A DNA stretch of 32,251 nt, taken from the NCBI GenBank assembly GCA_903839515.1, contig CAIMCP010000097.1:1-32251 (forward strand), read 5' to 3'. Below are positions 15,721 through 24,466 of this stretch, one piece after another. Position 1 is the stretch's first letter. Each line of letters starts with the position of its first letter. Source of the DNA: an uncultured Candidatus Saccharibacteria bacterium (GTDB lineage: Bacteria; Patescibacteriota; Saccharimonadia; Saccharimonadales; UBA4665). The position numbers and the translations under genes are program-made. Below the pieces are notes generated by a model, which was not told the DNA's origin, made no database searches, and saw nothing but the letters and a program-made list of their open reading frames with translations.

Positions 15721-15732
15721 TAAAAACTTTAG

Positions 15733-15738
15733 TATACT
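15733..15738 (+). promoter_or_regulatory. -10 element, leaderless type
   Basis: TATACT is followed by six bases and the ATG at 15745. There is no TGN extension here. The spacing matches the other leaderless promoters. Confidence 0.4.
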
Positions 15739-15744
15739 AAGCAT

Positions 15745-16503
15745 ATGCAAGTAATCGTCGATGATCTACTTATAAGTTACGAAACTAGAGTTGGCAAAAC
15801 TTCTAAAAGTATTTTGTTTTTGCATGGTTGGGGTGATAGTGCAAAGGGACAGGCTAAATTCTTGGATAGTTTATCTGAATTTGGTAATGTAATCGCTCCA
15901 GACCTTCCTGGATTTGGAGATAGCCAAATTATGAATGATGATTGGATGCTTTTAGATTATGCTAAGTTCGTATCGGACTTTGTTAAAAAAATTAATTTAG
16001 TGAATATTGATTTAATTGTTGGCCATAGTAACGGTGGATCTATAGCAATTAAGGTAATATCTAAAGAATTAATATTGCCGGAAAAACTTGTACTTATTGG
16101 TTCAGCTGGAATTCGTGGCAATAATAAAGGCAAGAATAGTTTACTCAAGGTGGCAACTAAGACAGGAAAGATTGTTTCGTCGCCATTACCCAAAAACTTT
16201 AAATCTAAACTTCGCTCTAAACTTTATACTACAGTAGGCTCAGATATGTTATTGTCTGAAAACTTACAGGAAACATTTAAAAATATTGTTGCTGAAGATC
16301 TCAGAAGTGAAGCTGTGAAGATTGACATCCCAACCTTACTTATTTATGGAGAAGAAGATAAATCTACGCCACCCAAATTTGGTATGATTTATCATGAAGC
16401 AATTGCAGGATCAACACTTGAGTTGGTTGGATCGGCTGGACATTTCGTACAGTTTGATCAGCCTGAAGTAGTAGGAAAACTAATTAAGGATTTCATCTCA
16501 TGA
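15745..16503 (+). CDS. Alpha/beta hydrolase
   Basis: The 252-residue protein has the canonical catalytic triad of the fold: nucleophile Ser95 in GHSNGGS, an acid in YGEEDKSTP (Asp205 likely) and His233 in SAGHF. The oxyanion region HGWGDSAKG lies at residues 27-35. Such enzymes cleave esters, thioesters or amides; the substrate is not evident. Its stop overlaps the start of the MurF-like ligase (ATGA), so the two are cotranslated. A role in cell-envelope metabolism is suggested only by that coupling. Confidence 0.85.
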   Translation: MQVIVDDLLISYETRVGKTSKSILFLHGWGDSAKGQAKFLDSLSEFGNVIAPDLPGFGDSQIMNDDWMLLDYAKFVSDFVKKINLVNIDLIVGHSNGGSIAIKVISKELILPEKLVLIGSAGIRGNNKGKNSLLKVATKTGKIVSSPLPKNFKSKLRSKLYTTVGSDMLLSENLQETFKNIVAEDLRSEAVKIDIPTLLIYGEEDKSTPPKFGMIYHEAIAGSTLELVGSAGHFVQFDQPEVVGKLIKDFIS

Positions 16504-17939
16504 TAAAAGCGCTCCTCGGAATATACAGACCAAAGTTTTTAGTAACTATTGCATATATGCTTCAGTCAAGTGAATATGATGTCCTTAAGTACTTAAAATG
16601 GTTTTGGACGACTCAGAATTTCAATAAAGTAAGTAACCGCGGATCTCTTAAGAAAACAAGTTCTGCTAAGACCTTACTGTATGCACTTTATGCTGGATCT
16701 TTAATTTTGATTATTTCTGGGCTACTTTGTATTTTTCTTTGGCACAGTAATAAACTTTATGCTGGATGGACTTTTGGCCTGGCATTAATTGTCGGATATC
16801 CAATAATAATAGGGAATATTGTTGTTGTGCCATTAATACTCGGAAGACTTCTTCTTGTTAATCCAAATAATAATAAAAAGATATTAAGGAGCGAAAAGAT
16901 ATTCAAAGATTATAGGGGTGAAAAGATAGCTATTGTTGGCAGTTATGGAAAGACCTCAATGAAAGAGTTACTTATGACTATCCTTGGAGAAAATAAGAAC
17001 GTGGCTGCTACGCCTGGGAATAAGAACGTTGCAATATCTCATGCTAATTTTGCTTTTAAATTAACAGGCGACGAAGACATATTAATAATCGAGTATGGAG
17101 AGGGGCAGCCAAGAGACGTTGAGTTGTTTTCTAGAATCACACATCCAACCCGGGCTATTATTACTGGCCTTGCTCCTGCACATTTAGATAAGTATAAGAC
17201 ATTACAGGCTGCCGGTGATGATATTTTCTCAGTGGCTAATTTTGTTGATCCTGAGAAAATTTATGTCAATGCTGAGTCAGAAGAAACAGAAAATTTCATG
17301 AGGCCCAAGTTTAATAAGTACTCCAAGTCTGGCGTCAATGGTTGGACAGTTAGTAATATTAAGACTTCTATTTCGGGCACTACTTTTAAAATATCTAAAG
17401 GAAAGACTAGTCTAGATCTTTCAACCTCTCTAATAGGAGAACATCATATCGGAGGATTAGTTCTCGCCACTTCACTAGCTTTAGAGTTTGGTCTTAGTGA
17501 AGAACAAGTTATTGCTGGAGTTGCCAGAACTACTCCTTATGAACATCGTATGCAACCATATGAACTTAATGGCGCCTGGGTTATAGATGATACATATAAT
17601 GGAAATATTGAAGGGATACGAGTCGGCTGCGAACTACTTCATGACCTTAGTGCTAAAAGAAAGATATATGTTACTCCGGGACTTGTAGATCAGGGCAAAG
17701 AAACAAAGCTGATTCATGAAAAATTAGGTAGCTATATAGCTGGGTCTGATGCCGATATAGTAGTACTTATGAAAAATTCAGTCACGGAATATATTAAGAA
17801 TGGTCTTTTAAAAGGCGGCTATAAAAAGAAAATAAGTATTGAGACTGATCCTTTGAAATTCTATCGGAATCTTAGTCACTTTATAGCCTCGGGTGATGTT
17901 GTGATGATGCAGAACGATTGGCCCGATCAGTATAAATAA
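16500..17939 (+). CDS. Membrane-anchored MurF-like Mur ligase
   Basis: The 479-residue protein has the Mur ligase ATP-binding loop VGSYGKTSMKELL (Lys151 in the P-loop), a central domain with LIIEYGEGQPRDVELFSRIT and ITGLAPAHLDKYKTLQAA, and a C-terminal domain with EHRMQPYELNGAWVIDDTYN. These match MurF, which adds D-Ala-D-Ala to the peptidoglycan stem. The first ~140 residues are unlike MurF: they contain two or three hydrophobic helices (about 56-81 and 90-120) and replace the usual UDP-MurNAc-binding domain. The next gene is ddl, the source of D-Ala-D-Ala. The ligase could work on a membrane-bound substrate; that is inference. Confidence 0.75.
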   Translation: MIKALLGIYRPKFLVTIAYMLQSSEYDVLKYLKWFWTTQNFNKVSNRGSLKKTSSAKTLLYALYAGSLILIISGLLCIFLWHSNKLYAGWTFGLALIVGYPIIIGNIVVVPLILGRLLLVNPNNNKKILRSEKIFKDYRGEKIAIVGSYGKTSMKELLMTILGENKNVAATPGNKNVAISHANFAFKLTGDEDILIIEYGEGQPRDVELFSRITHPTRAIITGLAPAHLDKYKTLQAAGDDIFSVANFVDPEKIYVNAESEETENFMRPKFNKYSKSGVNGWTVSNIKTSISGTTFKISKGKTSLDLSTSLIGEHHIGGLVLATSLALEFGLSEEQVIAGVARTTPYEHRMQPYELNGAWVIDDTYNGNIEGIRVGCELLHDLSAKRKIYVTPGLVDQGKETKLIHEKLGSYIAGSDADIVVLMKNSVTEYIKNGLLKGGYKKKISIETDPLKFYRNLSHFIASGDVVMMQNDWPDQYK

Positions 17940-17942
17940 TTC

Positions 17943-17951
17943 TGCTATACT
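17943..17951 (+). promoter_or_regulatory. Extended -10 promoter, leaderless type, for ddl
   Basis: TGC-TATACT, six bases, then the ddl ATG at 17958. It lies directly after the MurF-like stop, so ddl may be transcribed both by read-through and from its own start. Confidence 0.5.
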
Positions 17952-17957
17952 AATTAT

Positions 17958-19121
17958 ATGAATAAGCTTAATGTAGCCGTTGTCTTTGGTTCTAGATCAA
18001 CTGAACATGATGTGTCTATTATCACTGGAGTATCCAGCATCATTAAACCCCTAGAACTTAGTGGCGACTACAACGTCATAGCTGTCTATATTTCTAAAGA
18101 TGGATCATGGTACTCTGATGATAAGCTAAAAGATCTATCTAATTATTCTGGCGGTCATTTTCAAGAATTTCTAAATAAGATAAAACCAGTTACATTGTCT
18201 TTAAATTCGGGACTAAAACTTGTGAGGCCAGGACTTACCAATAAGACAATAGATATCGATGTTGTTTTTCCGGCTACTCATGGAACCCACGGTGAAGATG
18301 GAGAACTCATGGCAATTTGTGAGATGGCGGGCGTAGCATACGTAGGTTGTGACGTTAGATCGAGCGCAATTGCTATGGATAAAGTCGTAGCTAAAGATGT
18401 AGCCATGAGTAACTCTATTGATACGGCTAAGTTTGTCTATTTTTCTAAGCATGACTTTAACCAAGACTCTAAAGGAGCTCTAAATAAAATAGAAAAGGAA
18501 TTAAAGCTACCAGTCTTCGTAAAACCGGCTCATCTTGGCTCTTCAATTGGTATCACTCGTGTCACAAAGACTGAAGATGTAGTTAATGCAGTTGAAGTGG
18601 CACTTCATTATGACGATAAAGTTCTAATTGAAGAGGCGGTTAATAACCTGGTTGAGGTAACCCTACCGATAATTGGAAACGAAGAATTAAAGCCGGCCTA
18701 CCTAGAACAGCCAGTGCTTCACAGTGAGGATTTCTTTGATTTCGACACAAAGTACTTACAAGGTGGCAAAAAGGGCAAGAACAAGGGCTCAAGTGGCTCT
18801 CAGGGCTATTCAACTATTCCGGCCAAACTTCCAAAGGCACTTTATGATAAGGCTGAAGCTACAGGCCTAGCAGTTTATAGAGCAATTGGTTGTAGTGGTA
18901 TAGCGAGAGTTGATATGTTGATTGATACTAAAACTGAGAAAGTTTATTTCAATGAAGTCAATCCACTTCCCGGAGGATTGTATTCACATAACTGGAACAA
19001 AGCTGGAATTAACAATATTGAATTAGTCAGTCGACTTGTAGACCTGGCTGTAGAAAGATTCACTGAAAAGAAATCACTCGAAACAGTCTTTAAGACAAAC
19101 TATTTATCTCAGTTTAAATAG
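17958..19121 (+). CDS. ddl: D-alanine--D-alanine ligase
   Basis: The 387-residue ATP-grasp enzyme joins two D-alanines for peptidoglycan stem peptides. Landmarks are the N-terminal VAVVFGSRSTEHDVSIITG (residues 5-23), the ATP-grasp segment LPVFVKPAHLGSSIGITRV, a glycine- and lysine-rich omega-loop region (GGKKGKNKGSSGSQGYS) and the C-terminal metal-binding YFNEVNPLPGGLYSHN. Length is slightly above the usual 300-370. It follows the MurF-like ligase, giving the substrate-producing and substrate-using pair. The start is fixed by the leaderless promoter. Confidence 0.95.
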   Translation: MNKLNVAVVFGSRSTEHDVSIITGVSSIIKPLELSGDYNVIAVYISKDGSWYSDDKLKDLSNYSGGHFQEFLNKIKPVTLSLNSGLKLVRPGLTNKTIDIDVVFPATHGTHGEDGELMAICEMAGVAYVGCDVRSSAIAMDKVVAKDVAMSNSIDTAKFVYFSKHDFNQDSKGALNKIEKELKLPVFVKPAHLGSSIGITRVTKTEDVVNAVEVALHYDDKVLIEEAVNNLVEVTLPIIGNEELKPAYLEQPVLHSEDFFDFDTKYLQGGKKGKNKGSSGSQGYSTIPAKLPKALYDKAEATGLAVYRAIGCSGIARVDMLIDTKTEKVYFNEVNPLPGGLYSHNWNKAGINNIELVSRLVDLAVERFTEKKSLETVFKTNYLSQFK

Positions 19122-19148
19122 TCATTATCATTGAGAAAATAATTATGC

Positions 19149-19178
19149 TTGACTATATTAGCTAAGTTAGCTAATATA
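19149..19178 (+). promoter_or_regulatory. Promoter with perfect palindromic operator of the toxin-antitoxin pair
   Basis: TTGACT, a 17-bp spacer and TAATAT end six bases before the ATG at 19184. Between and over these boxes lies a perfect inverted repeat, ATATTAGCTAA-G-TTAGCTAATAT, extended by one T/A pair (19154-19178). It covers the whole spacer and the -10. Phd/YefM antitoxins bind such palindromes to repress their own operon, so this is the expected operator. Confidence 0.75.
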
Positions 19179-19183
19179 TTTAC

Positions 19184-19435
19184 ATGAAAACAATATCAAT
19201 TCATGATGCAAAAACAAACCTAAGTAAATATATAGTTGCTGCAAAAAAGGGTCAAAAAGTATATATTGGAGGCTTCGGAAAAGCTGAAGTAGTACTTACA
19301 CGTATTCCAGATCAGGGTAATGGTCCCGGCGCTAAACGTAACTTTACTGTCGCAAGGGGTAAAATTACAGAAAAGCCAGACTCATTTTCCGAAAAAACCG
19401 AACACTTTGTCTCTAACCTCATGTATGAAAACTAG
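19184..19435 (+). CDS. Phd/YefM-type antitoxin
   Basis: The 83-residue protein begins MKTISIHDAKTNLSKYIVAA, followed by KKGQKVYIGGFGKAEVVLTRI. This is the standard Phd/YefM fold, where the N-terminal part dimerises and binds DNA. The C-terminal tail (PDSFSEKTEHFVSNL) would fold onto the toxin. It lies six bases before a PIN-domain toxin gene, and an operator-like palindrome overlaps its promoter. The predicted transcript is leaderless. As antitoxin it would neutralise the VapC-like ribonuclease and repress transcription. Confidence 0.88.
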   Translation: MKTISIHDAKTNLSKYIVAAKKGQKVYIGGFGKAEVVLTRIPDQGNGPGAKRNFTVARGKITEKPDSFSEKTEHFVSNLMYEN

Positions 19436-19441
19436 GCTTCT

Positions 19442-19834
19442 GTGAAATTGCTAATCGATACCCAGGTTTTCATTTGGCTCCTCAATAGTGATGATCGACT
19501 AGGGAGTAAGACTAGAGAAATTCTACTAAATAAATCTAATGAACTCTATCTTAGTTATTTCTCTGTTTATGAAATGATTATAAAAGCATCAATCGGTAAA
19601 TTAAATTATGATCCAAGCGTATTAGATGATCTGCAAAGCATGGGTATAGAACTTTTAGTGCCCGATAAAACAACTCTTCAAAACTACACATTATTCAATC
19701 CTGACAATAAAGACCCTTTTGATAATGCCATAATCACAATGGCAATTCATGAAAATTGTTTATTAGTAACAAGTGATTCTAGGATCTTGCAACTATCTAT
19801 TCATAATTTAAATTTATTGAACGCAAAAAAATAA
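19442..19834 (+). CDS. PIN-domain ribonuclease toxin (VapC-like)
   Basis: The 130-residue protein has the PIN-domain acidic residues: Asp6 in KLLIDTQVFIWLL, Glu44 in SVYEMIIKASIGKL, Asp91/Asp94 in KDPFDNAII and Asp112 in VTSDSRI. The subgroup with 'DTQVFIWLL...FDNAII' pairs with Phd-type antitoxins. PIN toxins cleave RNA, often tRNA or rRNA, with divalent metals. I use the GTG at 19442 because family members begin right at this K-L-L-I-D strand. It follows the antitoxin by six bases, so translation is probably coupled. No transfer signs flank the pair. Confidence 0.88.
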   Translation: MKLLIDTQVFIWLLNSDDRLGSKTREILLNKSNELYLSYFSVYEMIIKASIGKLNYDPSVLDDLQSMGIELLVPDKTTLQNYTLFNPDNKDPFDNAIITMAIHENCLLVTSDSRILQLSIHNLNLLNAKK

Positions 19835-19954
19835 TTCATCAATATCTTATTATGCAATAGAAGGCACTAGTCTTGGGTGCAATAATTCTAAATAAGATAA
19901 TTCTTATAATTTAAGATTTAAATCTGTAATCTGGCAGATATCAAGCTAATACCA

Positions 19955-19960
19955 TATAAT
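19955..19960 (+). promoter_or_regulatory. leuS promoter -10 box
   Basis: TATAAT lies nine bases before the leuS ATG, giving a near-leaderless transcript with no Shine-Dalgarno. The upstream 120 bases show no T-box or other recognisable leader element. Confidence 0.4.
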
Positions 19961-19969
19961 GTCTCTATT

Positions 19970-22411
19970 ATGAAAAGATATAACCCTAAAGAAATCGAAC
20001 CCAAATGGCAAGATTTTTGGCAAGATAAAAAAATTTATGAGGCAGATGATAAATCTAATAAGCCAAAAAAATATATACTAGAATACTTTCCGTACCCAAG
20101 TGGTGCTACTATGCACGTAGGCCATGTTCGAAATTACACTATCGGTGATTCGATTGCTAGATTCAATCGTATGAGTGGATTTAATGTACTTCATCCTATG
20201 GGCTGGGATGCTTTTGGTTTACCGGCTGAAAACTATGCGATTAAAACTGGCGTTTCACCTAGAGTTGCAATTGATGAAAATACCTCTCATTTTAAAAAGC
20301 AATTAATACAGATGGGTTTTGGATATGACTGGTCAAGAGAAATAGATTCAACTAAACCTGAATACTATAAATGGACACAGTGGTTTTTCTTGTTTTTGTT
20401 TGAAAAGGGCTTAGCTTATCAAAAACAAAGTTCTCAGTTTTATTGCCCCAAAGACCAGACAGTTTTAGCTAATGAGCAGGTTGAGAATGGGCTATGTTGG
20501 CGCTGTGGTTCCAAGGTTGAAAAAAAATCCCTAAAACAATGGTTTTTCAAAATTACAGATTATGCAGATAGATTAGTAAAAGATCTTGATGACGTTAATT
20601 GGAGTGAATCAATTAAATCCATGCAGCGTAATTGGATAGGTAGAAGCGTAGGCTCTGAAGTAGATTTCTCGATCGACGGATCCGAGGATAAAATCAGGGT
20701 CTATACAACTAGAATAGATACTATTTATGGAACTACTTTTTTAGTTGTTGCGCCTGAGCATCCAATTCTAGGAAATATTGTATCTAATGATCAGAAAGTT
20801 GCAGTTGATGAATATGTAAAGCAGTCCCAAATTAAATCTGAGATCGATAGACAAGAAACCAACAGAGAAAAAACTGGCGTCTTTAGCGGAAGCTACGTAG
20901 TTAATCCTTTAACTAAGGCTAAGATTCCTATATGGATTGCCGATTACGTCCTTTACGGTTATGGAACTGGAGCAATAATGGCCGTTCCAGCACATGACGA
21001 AAGAGACTTAGAGTTTGCGAAGAAATTCAACATAGATGTTATTCAGGTAATTAAGCCTTCTGGAGATAATAAAGAAGAAATATTTACAGGTGAGGGTACA
21101 TTAATAAACTCAGATAAATACAATGATTTAAGTAGTAGTGACGCTAGAGAAAAAATCACATTAGATCTGGCGCAGAATGGTTCAGCTGAGGAAAAGGTCA
21201 ATTATAAGCTAAGAGATTGGTTAATTTCTAGGCAAAGATACTGGGGGGCTCCGATTCCAATCATTCATTGCCCAACTGACGGAATCGTTCCGGTTCCTAA
21301 GGATCATTTGCCGGTACTACTTCCTGAATTAGATAAATTCGTTCCTGGGGTTGATGGCAAGAGCCCACTTGCTAGTATCGATAGCTTTGTAAACACAACA
21401 TGCCCTAAGTGTGGCGGTTCAGCAAAAAGAGAAACAGACACAATGGATGGTTTTGCTTGTAGTAGCTGGTATTTCTTGAGATTTGCTGACCCCCATAATG
21501 ATAGTGAGGCATTTTCTAGATCTTTGGCAGATTACTGGCTTCCGGTTGACGACTATATTGGTGGAGCTGAACACGCTGTTATGCACTTATTGTATGCCAG
21601 GTTTTGGACTAAGGTGATGTTTGATGATGGTCTCATTAATTTCACTGAGCCTTTTACTACTCTTCGTAACCAAGGCATGATATTGGCTCATGATGGCCAA
21701 AAAATGAGTAAAAGTAAAAATAACACCGTGAACCCAGATGAGCTTATAAGTCAGGGTTATGGCGCTGATTCAATTCGCTTAATGGAACTATTTATAGGTC
21801 CTTGGAATCAAAGCGCTAATTGGAGTACCGAAGGTTTAAGTGGAACTTTCAGGTTTCTTCAAAGAGTCTGGAATGTAACCCAGGAGTACGTTAATAGTGC
21901 TTCAGCTCATGAGGGTGAAGAGTCTGGTGACTTGCTTAAACTGACTCACGAGACAATCAAAAAAGTAACAGCTAATGCTAGTAATCTAGATTTCAATACA
22001 TCAATTTCTGCATTAATGGAAATGGTTAATGAACTTTACAAACTAAAGATTGTTGACGAAATGGATTCAAAGAGCTGGAATGTAGCCATCCCTAGTCTTC
22101 TTAAGCTACTAGCTCCATTCGCACCTCACATAACCGAGGAGCTTTGGCATGATTTAGGCAACCATGACTCTATTCACATATCTTCCTGGCCTGAATACGA
22201 TGAGAAATATCTTGTTTCTGATTCAATGGAAATTGTGGTCCAAGTTAATGGCAAAGTAAGAGCTAAACTAACCTTGCCAACTAGCTATGATGAGAATAAG
22301 ATTTTTGATGAAGTATTATCTAACGAGAGAGTCTCTGCCTTAATTAAGGATCAGGAATTAATCAAAAAGATCTATATCCCCGGAAAACTTGTTAGTCTAG
22401 TAGTCAAATAA
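19970..22411 (+). CDS. leuS: Leucyl-tRNA synthetase
   Basis: The 813-residue class I synthetase has the HIGH-type motif HVGH (residues 49-52), the KMSKS motif (578-582), a zinc-binding region CPKDQTVLANEQ ... CWRCGSK, a second Cys pair near CPKCGGSAKRETDTMDGF, and an editing domain in between (YTTRIDTIYGTTFLVVAPEHP). It charges tRNA-Leu with leucine and hydrolyses mischarged products. The C-terminal anticodon-binding helix bundle ends with VVQVNGKVRAKLTLP. Length is normal for the bacterial family. It is probably transcribed alone; the next gene has its own strong promoter. Confidence 0.97.
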   Translation: MKRYNPKEIEPKWQDFWQDKKIYEADDKSNKPKKYILEYFPYPSGATMHVGHVRNYTIGDSIARFNRMSGFNVLHPMGWDAFGLPAENYAIKTGVSPRVAIDENTSHFKKQLIQMGFGYDWSREIDSTKPEYYKWTQWFFLFLFEKGLAYQKQSSQFYCPKDQTVLANEQVENGLCWRCGSKVEKKSLKQWFFKITDYADRLVKDLDDVNWSESIKSMQRNWIGRSVGSEVDFSIDGSEDKIRVYTTRIDTIYGTTFLVVAPEHPILGNIVSNDQKVAVDEYVKQSQIKSEIDRQETNREKTGVFSGSYVVNPLTKAKIPIWIADYVLYGYGTGAIMAVPAHDERDLEFAKKFNIDVIQVIKPSGDNKEEIFTGEGTLINSDKYNDLSSSDAREKITLDLAQNGSAEEKVNYKLRDWLISRQRYWGAPIPIIHCPTDGIVPVPKDHLPVLLPELDKFVPGVDGKSPLASIDSFVNTTCPKCGGSAKRETDTMDGFACSSWYFLRFADPHNDSEAFSRSLADYWLPVDDYIGGAEHAVMHLLYARFWTKVMFDDGLINFTEPFTTLRNQGMILAHDGQKMSKSKNNTVNPDELISQGYGADSIRLMELFIGPWNQSANWSTEGLSGTFRFLQRVWNVTQEYVNSASAHEGEESGDLLKLTHETIKKVTANASNLDFNTSISALMEMVNELYKLKIVDEMDSKSWNVAIPSLLKLLAPFAPHITEELWHDLGNHDSIHISSWPEYDEKYLVSDSMEIVVQVNGKVRAKLTLPTSYDENKIFDEVLSNERVSALIKDQELIKKIYIPGKLVSLVVK

Positions 22412-22423
22412 TATTTATCCCCC

Positions 22424-22452
22424 TTGAGTTTTTAGCTCAGTTTTGCTATAAT
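22424..22452 (+). promoter_or_regulatory. rpmF operon promoter
   Basis: TTGAGT, 17 bp, and TGC-extended TATAAT form a strong promoter ending 41 bases before rpmF. It has a normal leader with AAGGAG at 22477-22482, unlike the leaderless genes. The strength suits a ribosomal protein operon. Confidence 0.65.
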
Positions 22453-22493
22453 ATAGTTATAGTTCAGTTTAAATATAAGGAGAACCTAAAGAT

Positions 22494-22637
22494 ATGGGTA
22501 AACCTAAGAAGCGAACCAGTCCTCGTAAAACTGGTACTAGAAGAAGCCATTTGGCACTAAAATTAGCTCGAGCAGTCAATGCTAAGAGCCCTATAAAAGC
22601 ACGTACAACAGTTCGTGAATCTGGCAAAAAAGCCTAA
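22494..22637 (+). CDS. rpmF: Large-subunit ribosomal protein bL32
   Basis: A 47-residue frame begins MGKPKKRTSPRKTGTRRSHL and matches bL32 (V/G-PKK-x-T-S...RRSH-x-AL). It is rich in Lys and Arg and has no cysteines, so it belongs to the zinc-free form of the protein. It binds 23S rRNA near the peptidyl-transferase entrance and exit tunnel. It has a good Shine-Dalgarno (AAGGAG) and a strong promoter. nusB follows 36 bases later, so it heads an operon with nusB, a Nudix gene and rnc. Confidence 0.9.
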   Translation: MGKPKKRTSPRKTGTRRSHLALKLARAVNAKSPIKARTTVRESGKKA

Positions 22638-22673
22638 AGCACCTTAAATAAATCTAAACAAGAGTAGAATATC

Positions 22674-23159
22674 ATGGCATCTAATCGTCACCTCGGTCGT
22701 ATCATTGTTTTGCAAACTCTATATGAGCAAGACTTCAGAAAAGCATCTGACGATTCAAGCTTTGATTTAGATGAAGTCTTAAATCGAAATATTGATCGTT
22801 ATCATAAGATGGTTGATGACCAGGACTTTATTAAGCGCCTCGTAAAAGGTGTTAACTCTAAAGAACAAGAGCTAAATGAAACTCTTGGTCCAATAGCACC
22901 TGACTGGCCAATTGACCAGATTGCCAGAATGGATAGGATTGTTCTACATATTGGAATTTATGAACTTATGTATGAGCATGACACACCCCCGAAGGTTATC
23001 ATTAACGAAGCTGTAGAGCTTGCTAAATCTTTCGGTGGAGACAACTCATCCAAGTTCATAAACGGCGTTCTTGGAACAGTTCTTCGAAAGATTGAGGAAG
23101 AGAAGCCAGTAACTAAAAAAGAAGTTAAGGCTAAACCTCAACCTCAACCAAAAAAATAA
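22674..23159 (+). CDS. nusB: Transcription antitermination protein NusB
   Basis: The 161-residue all-helical protein matches Nus[20 protein letters not shown] at the N-terminus and [18 protein letters not shown], then [32 protein letters not shown] near the C-terminus. NusB with S10 binds boxA RNA and supports rRNA transcription. Residues ~143-161 form an extra Lys/Pro tail ([14 protein letters not shown]). It is cotranscribed with rpmF and the Nudix gene. Confidence 0.95.
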   Translation: MASNRHLGRIIVLQTLYEQDFRKASDDSSFDLDEVLNRNIDRYHKMVDDQDFIKRLVKGVNSKEQELNETLGPIAPDWPIDQIARMDRIVLHIGIYELMYEHDTPPKVIINEAVELAKSFGGDNSSKFINGVLGTVLRKIEEEKPVTKKEVKAKPQPQPKK

Positions 23160-23196
23160 CTAATATTAATTAACTAAACTTATCAGGTAATCGAAA

Positions 23197-23691
23197 ATGA
23201 ATAAACCAGGTCCTTTCAAAGGAATTAAAAAATTTGTACACCATTCTAATGCCACTATAAAAGAAGTGGTCCATGAAACTACTGCTGGTGGAATAGTCTA
23301 TAGATTGGATAAAGACGGCAAGATTGAAATCTTGCTTATTCAGGATGCCAAAAATAGATGGACGATTCCTAAAGGTCACGTTGAACCCGGAGAAGAGCCA
23401 CGTCAAACAGCTGAGCGAGAAATTCAAGAAGAGACAGGGTTGCAGAAAATGGATGTACTTAGTTGGCTTGGCAAAGTTAACTTTAGATACAGGCGAGTTT
23501 CAACACTCGTTCTTATGACTATGCACATTTATTTAGTCCATGCCAAGGGTGATACTAATGAATTGAAGCCTGAAGAATGGTTGAATGGAATAAAGTGGTT
23601 TCAAGTTAACGATGCAATTGATAAAATGGAATACGAAGACATAAGTAAACTGATGTTATTAGGATTAAAGAAAATACGTGAATCAAGATAA
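23197..23691 (+). CDS. Nudix hydrolase
   Basis: The 164-residue protein has a perfect Nudix box at residues 60-82 (G-x5-E-x7-R-E-I-Q-E-E-T-G-L). It follows ETTAGGIVYRLDKDGKIEIL and WTIPKGHVEPGE, typical of the MutT/dinucleoside-polyphosphate branch. Family enzymes hydrolyse nucleoside diphosphates linked to another moiety and clear damaged or signalling nucleotides. The specific substrate cannot be told. The final codons overlap the rnc start by 14 bases, and it sits between nusB and rnc. It contrasts with the box-less relative at 5622-5915. Confidence 0.9.
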   Translation: MNKPGPFKGIKKFVHHSNATIKEVVHETTAGGIVYRLDKDGKIEILLIQDAKNRWTIPKGHVEPGEEPRQTAEREIQEETGLQKMDVLSWLGKVNFRYRRVSTLVLMTMHIYLVHAKGDTNELKPEEWLNGIKWFQVNDAIDKMEYEDISKLMLLGLKKIRESR

Positions 23692-24391
23692 TCTAACTTA
23701 CCAAAAATTTGCGACAGAAGTGCTAGGCGTTACTTTCGTTGATTTGGATCTATTAATAACTGCCTTTACTCATAGATCTTATTTAAATGAACATAAGAAA
23801 ACCGTAAAGCAGCACAACGAAAGACTAGAGTTTCTTGGTGATGCTGTTCTGGAACTTGTGACCACTGAGTATCTTTTTAACAACTATACTGAACAAGAAG
23901 GCATTCTAACTAACTGGAGAAGCTCACTTGTTCGTACTGAGAGCATATCGGCTGCTTCTGCGCGACTTAACTTCGAATCCATGCTAAGACTAAGCAAAGG
24001 AGAGAAACGTGGCACAGACAGAGCTAGAGCTCAAATACTGGCCAATACTTATGAGGCAGTCATTGGTGCTATATATTTAGATCAAGGTTATGAAGCTTCT
24101 AGGCAGTTTATCGCTAAGAGTCTACTAGTGACATTTGATGAGATATTGGAAACAGGTTCGTGGATGGACTCTAAATCTCATCTTCAGGAACTGGTTCAGA
24201 GTCGAGAAGGTCAAACTCCAAGCTACCGAGTTTTATCTGAAGAAGGCCCAGATCATGACAAAATATTTACCATTGGAGCATTCGTAAACGGCAAGTTACT
24301 AGGTGAGGGAAAGGGCGCCAGTAAACAGATAGCCCAACAACAAGCTGCAGATATGGCGCTCAAGAAGTTGAATGAAACTAAAACTGATTGA
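23678..24391 (+). CDS. rnc: Ribonuclease III
   Basis: The 237-residue protein has the RNase III signature NERLEFLGDAVLEL (residues 48-61) with its metal-binding Glu/Asp, a second acidic cluster in ANTYEAVIGAIYLDQGY, and a C-terminal double-stranded RNA-binding domain (about 165-235, KSHLQELVQSREG ... KQIAQQQAADMAL). It cuts double-stranded RNA in rRNA and mRNA maturation. The start codon is GTG at 23678, inside the Nudix gene by 14 bases, so translation is coupled. It ends with TGA, consistent with a standard code. Confidence 0.95.
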   Translation: MNQDNLTYQKFATEVLGVTFVDLDLLITAFTHRSYLNEHKKTVKQHNERLEFLGDAVLELVTTEYLFNNYTEQEGILTNWRSSLVRTESISAASARLNFESMLRLSKGEKRGTDRARAQILANTYEAVIGAIYLDQGYEASRQFIAKSLLVTFDEILETGSWMDSKSHLQELVQSREGQTPSYRVLSEEGPDHDKIFTIGAFVNGKLLGEGKGASKQIAQQQAADMALKKLNETKTD

Positions 24392-24466
24392 CATTTTGCC
24401 TTTATATCTGTAAAATAACTTAAATTGTACGAGTGAAATAATTAAAGGAAGAATTAAGCAAGATTT

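Noticed and set aside
19835-19969. T-box or other riboswitch upstream of leuS
   Set aside because: No T-box consensus or antiterminator/terminator pair is visible, and the -10 box lies only nine bases before the start codon.
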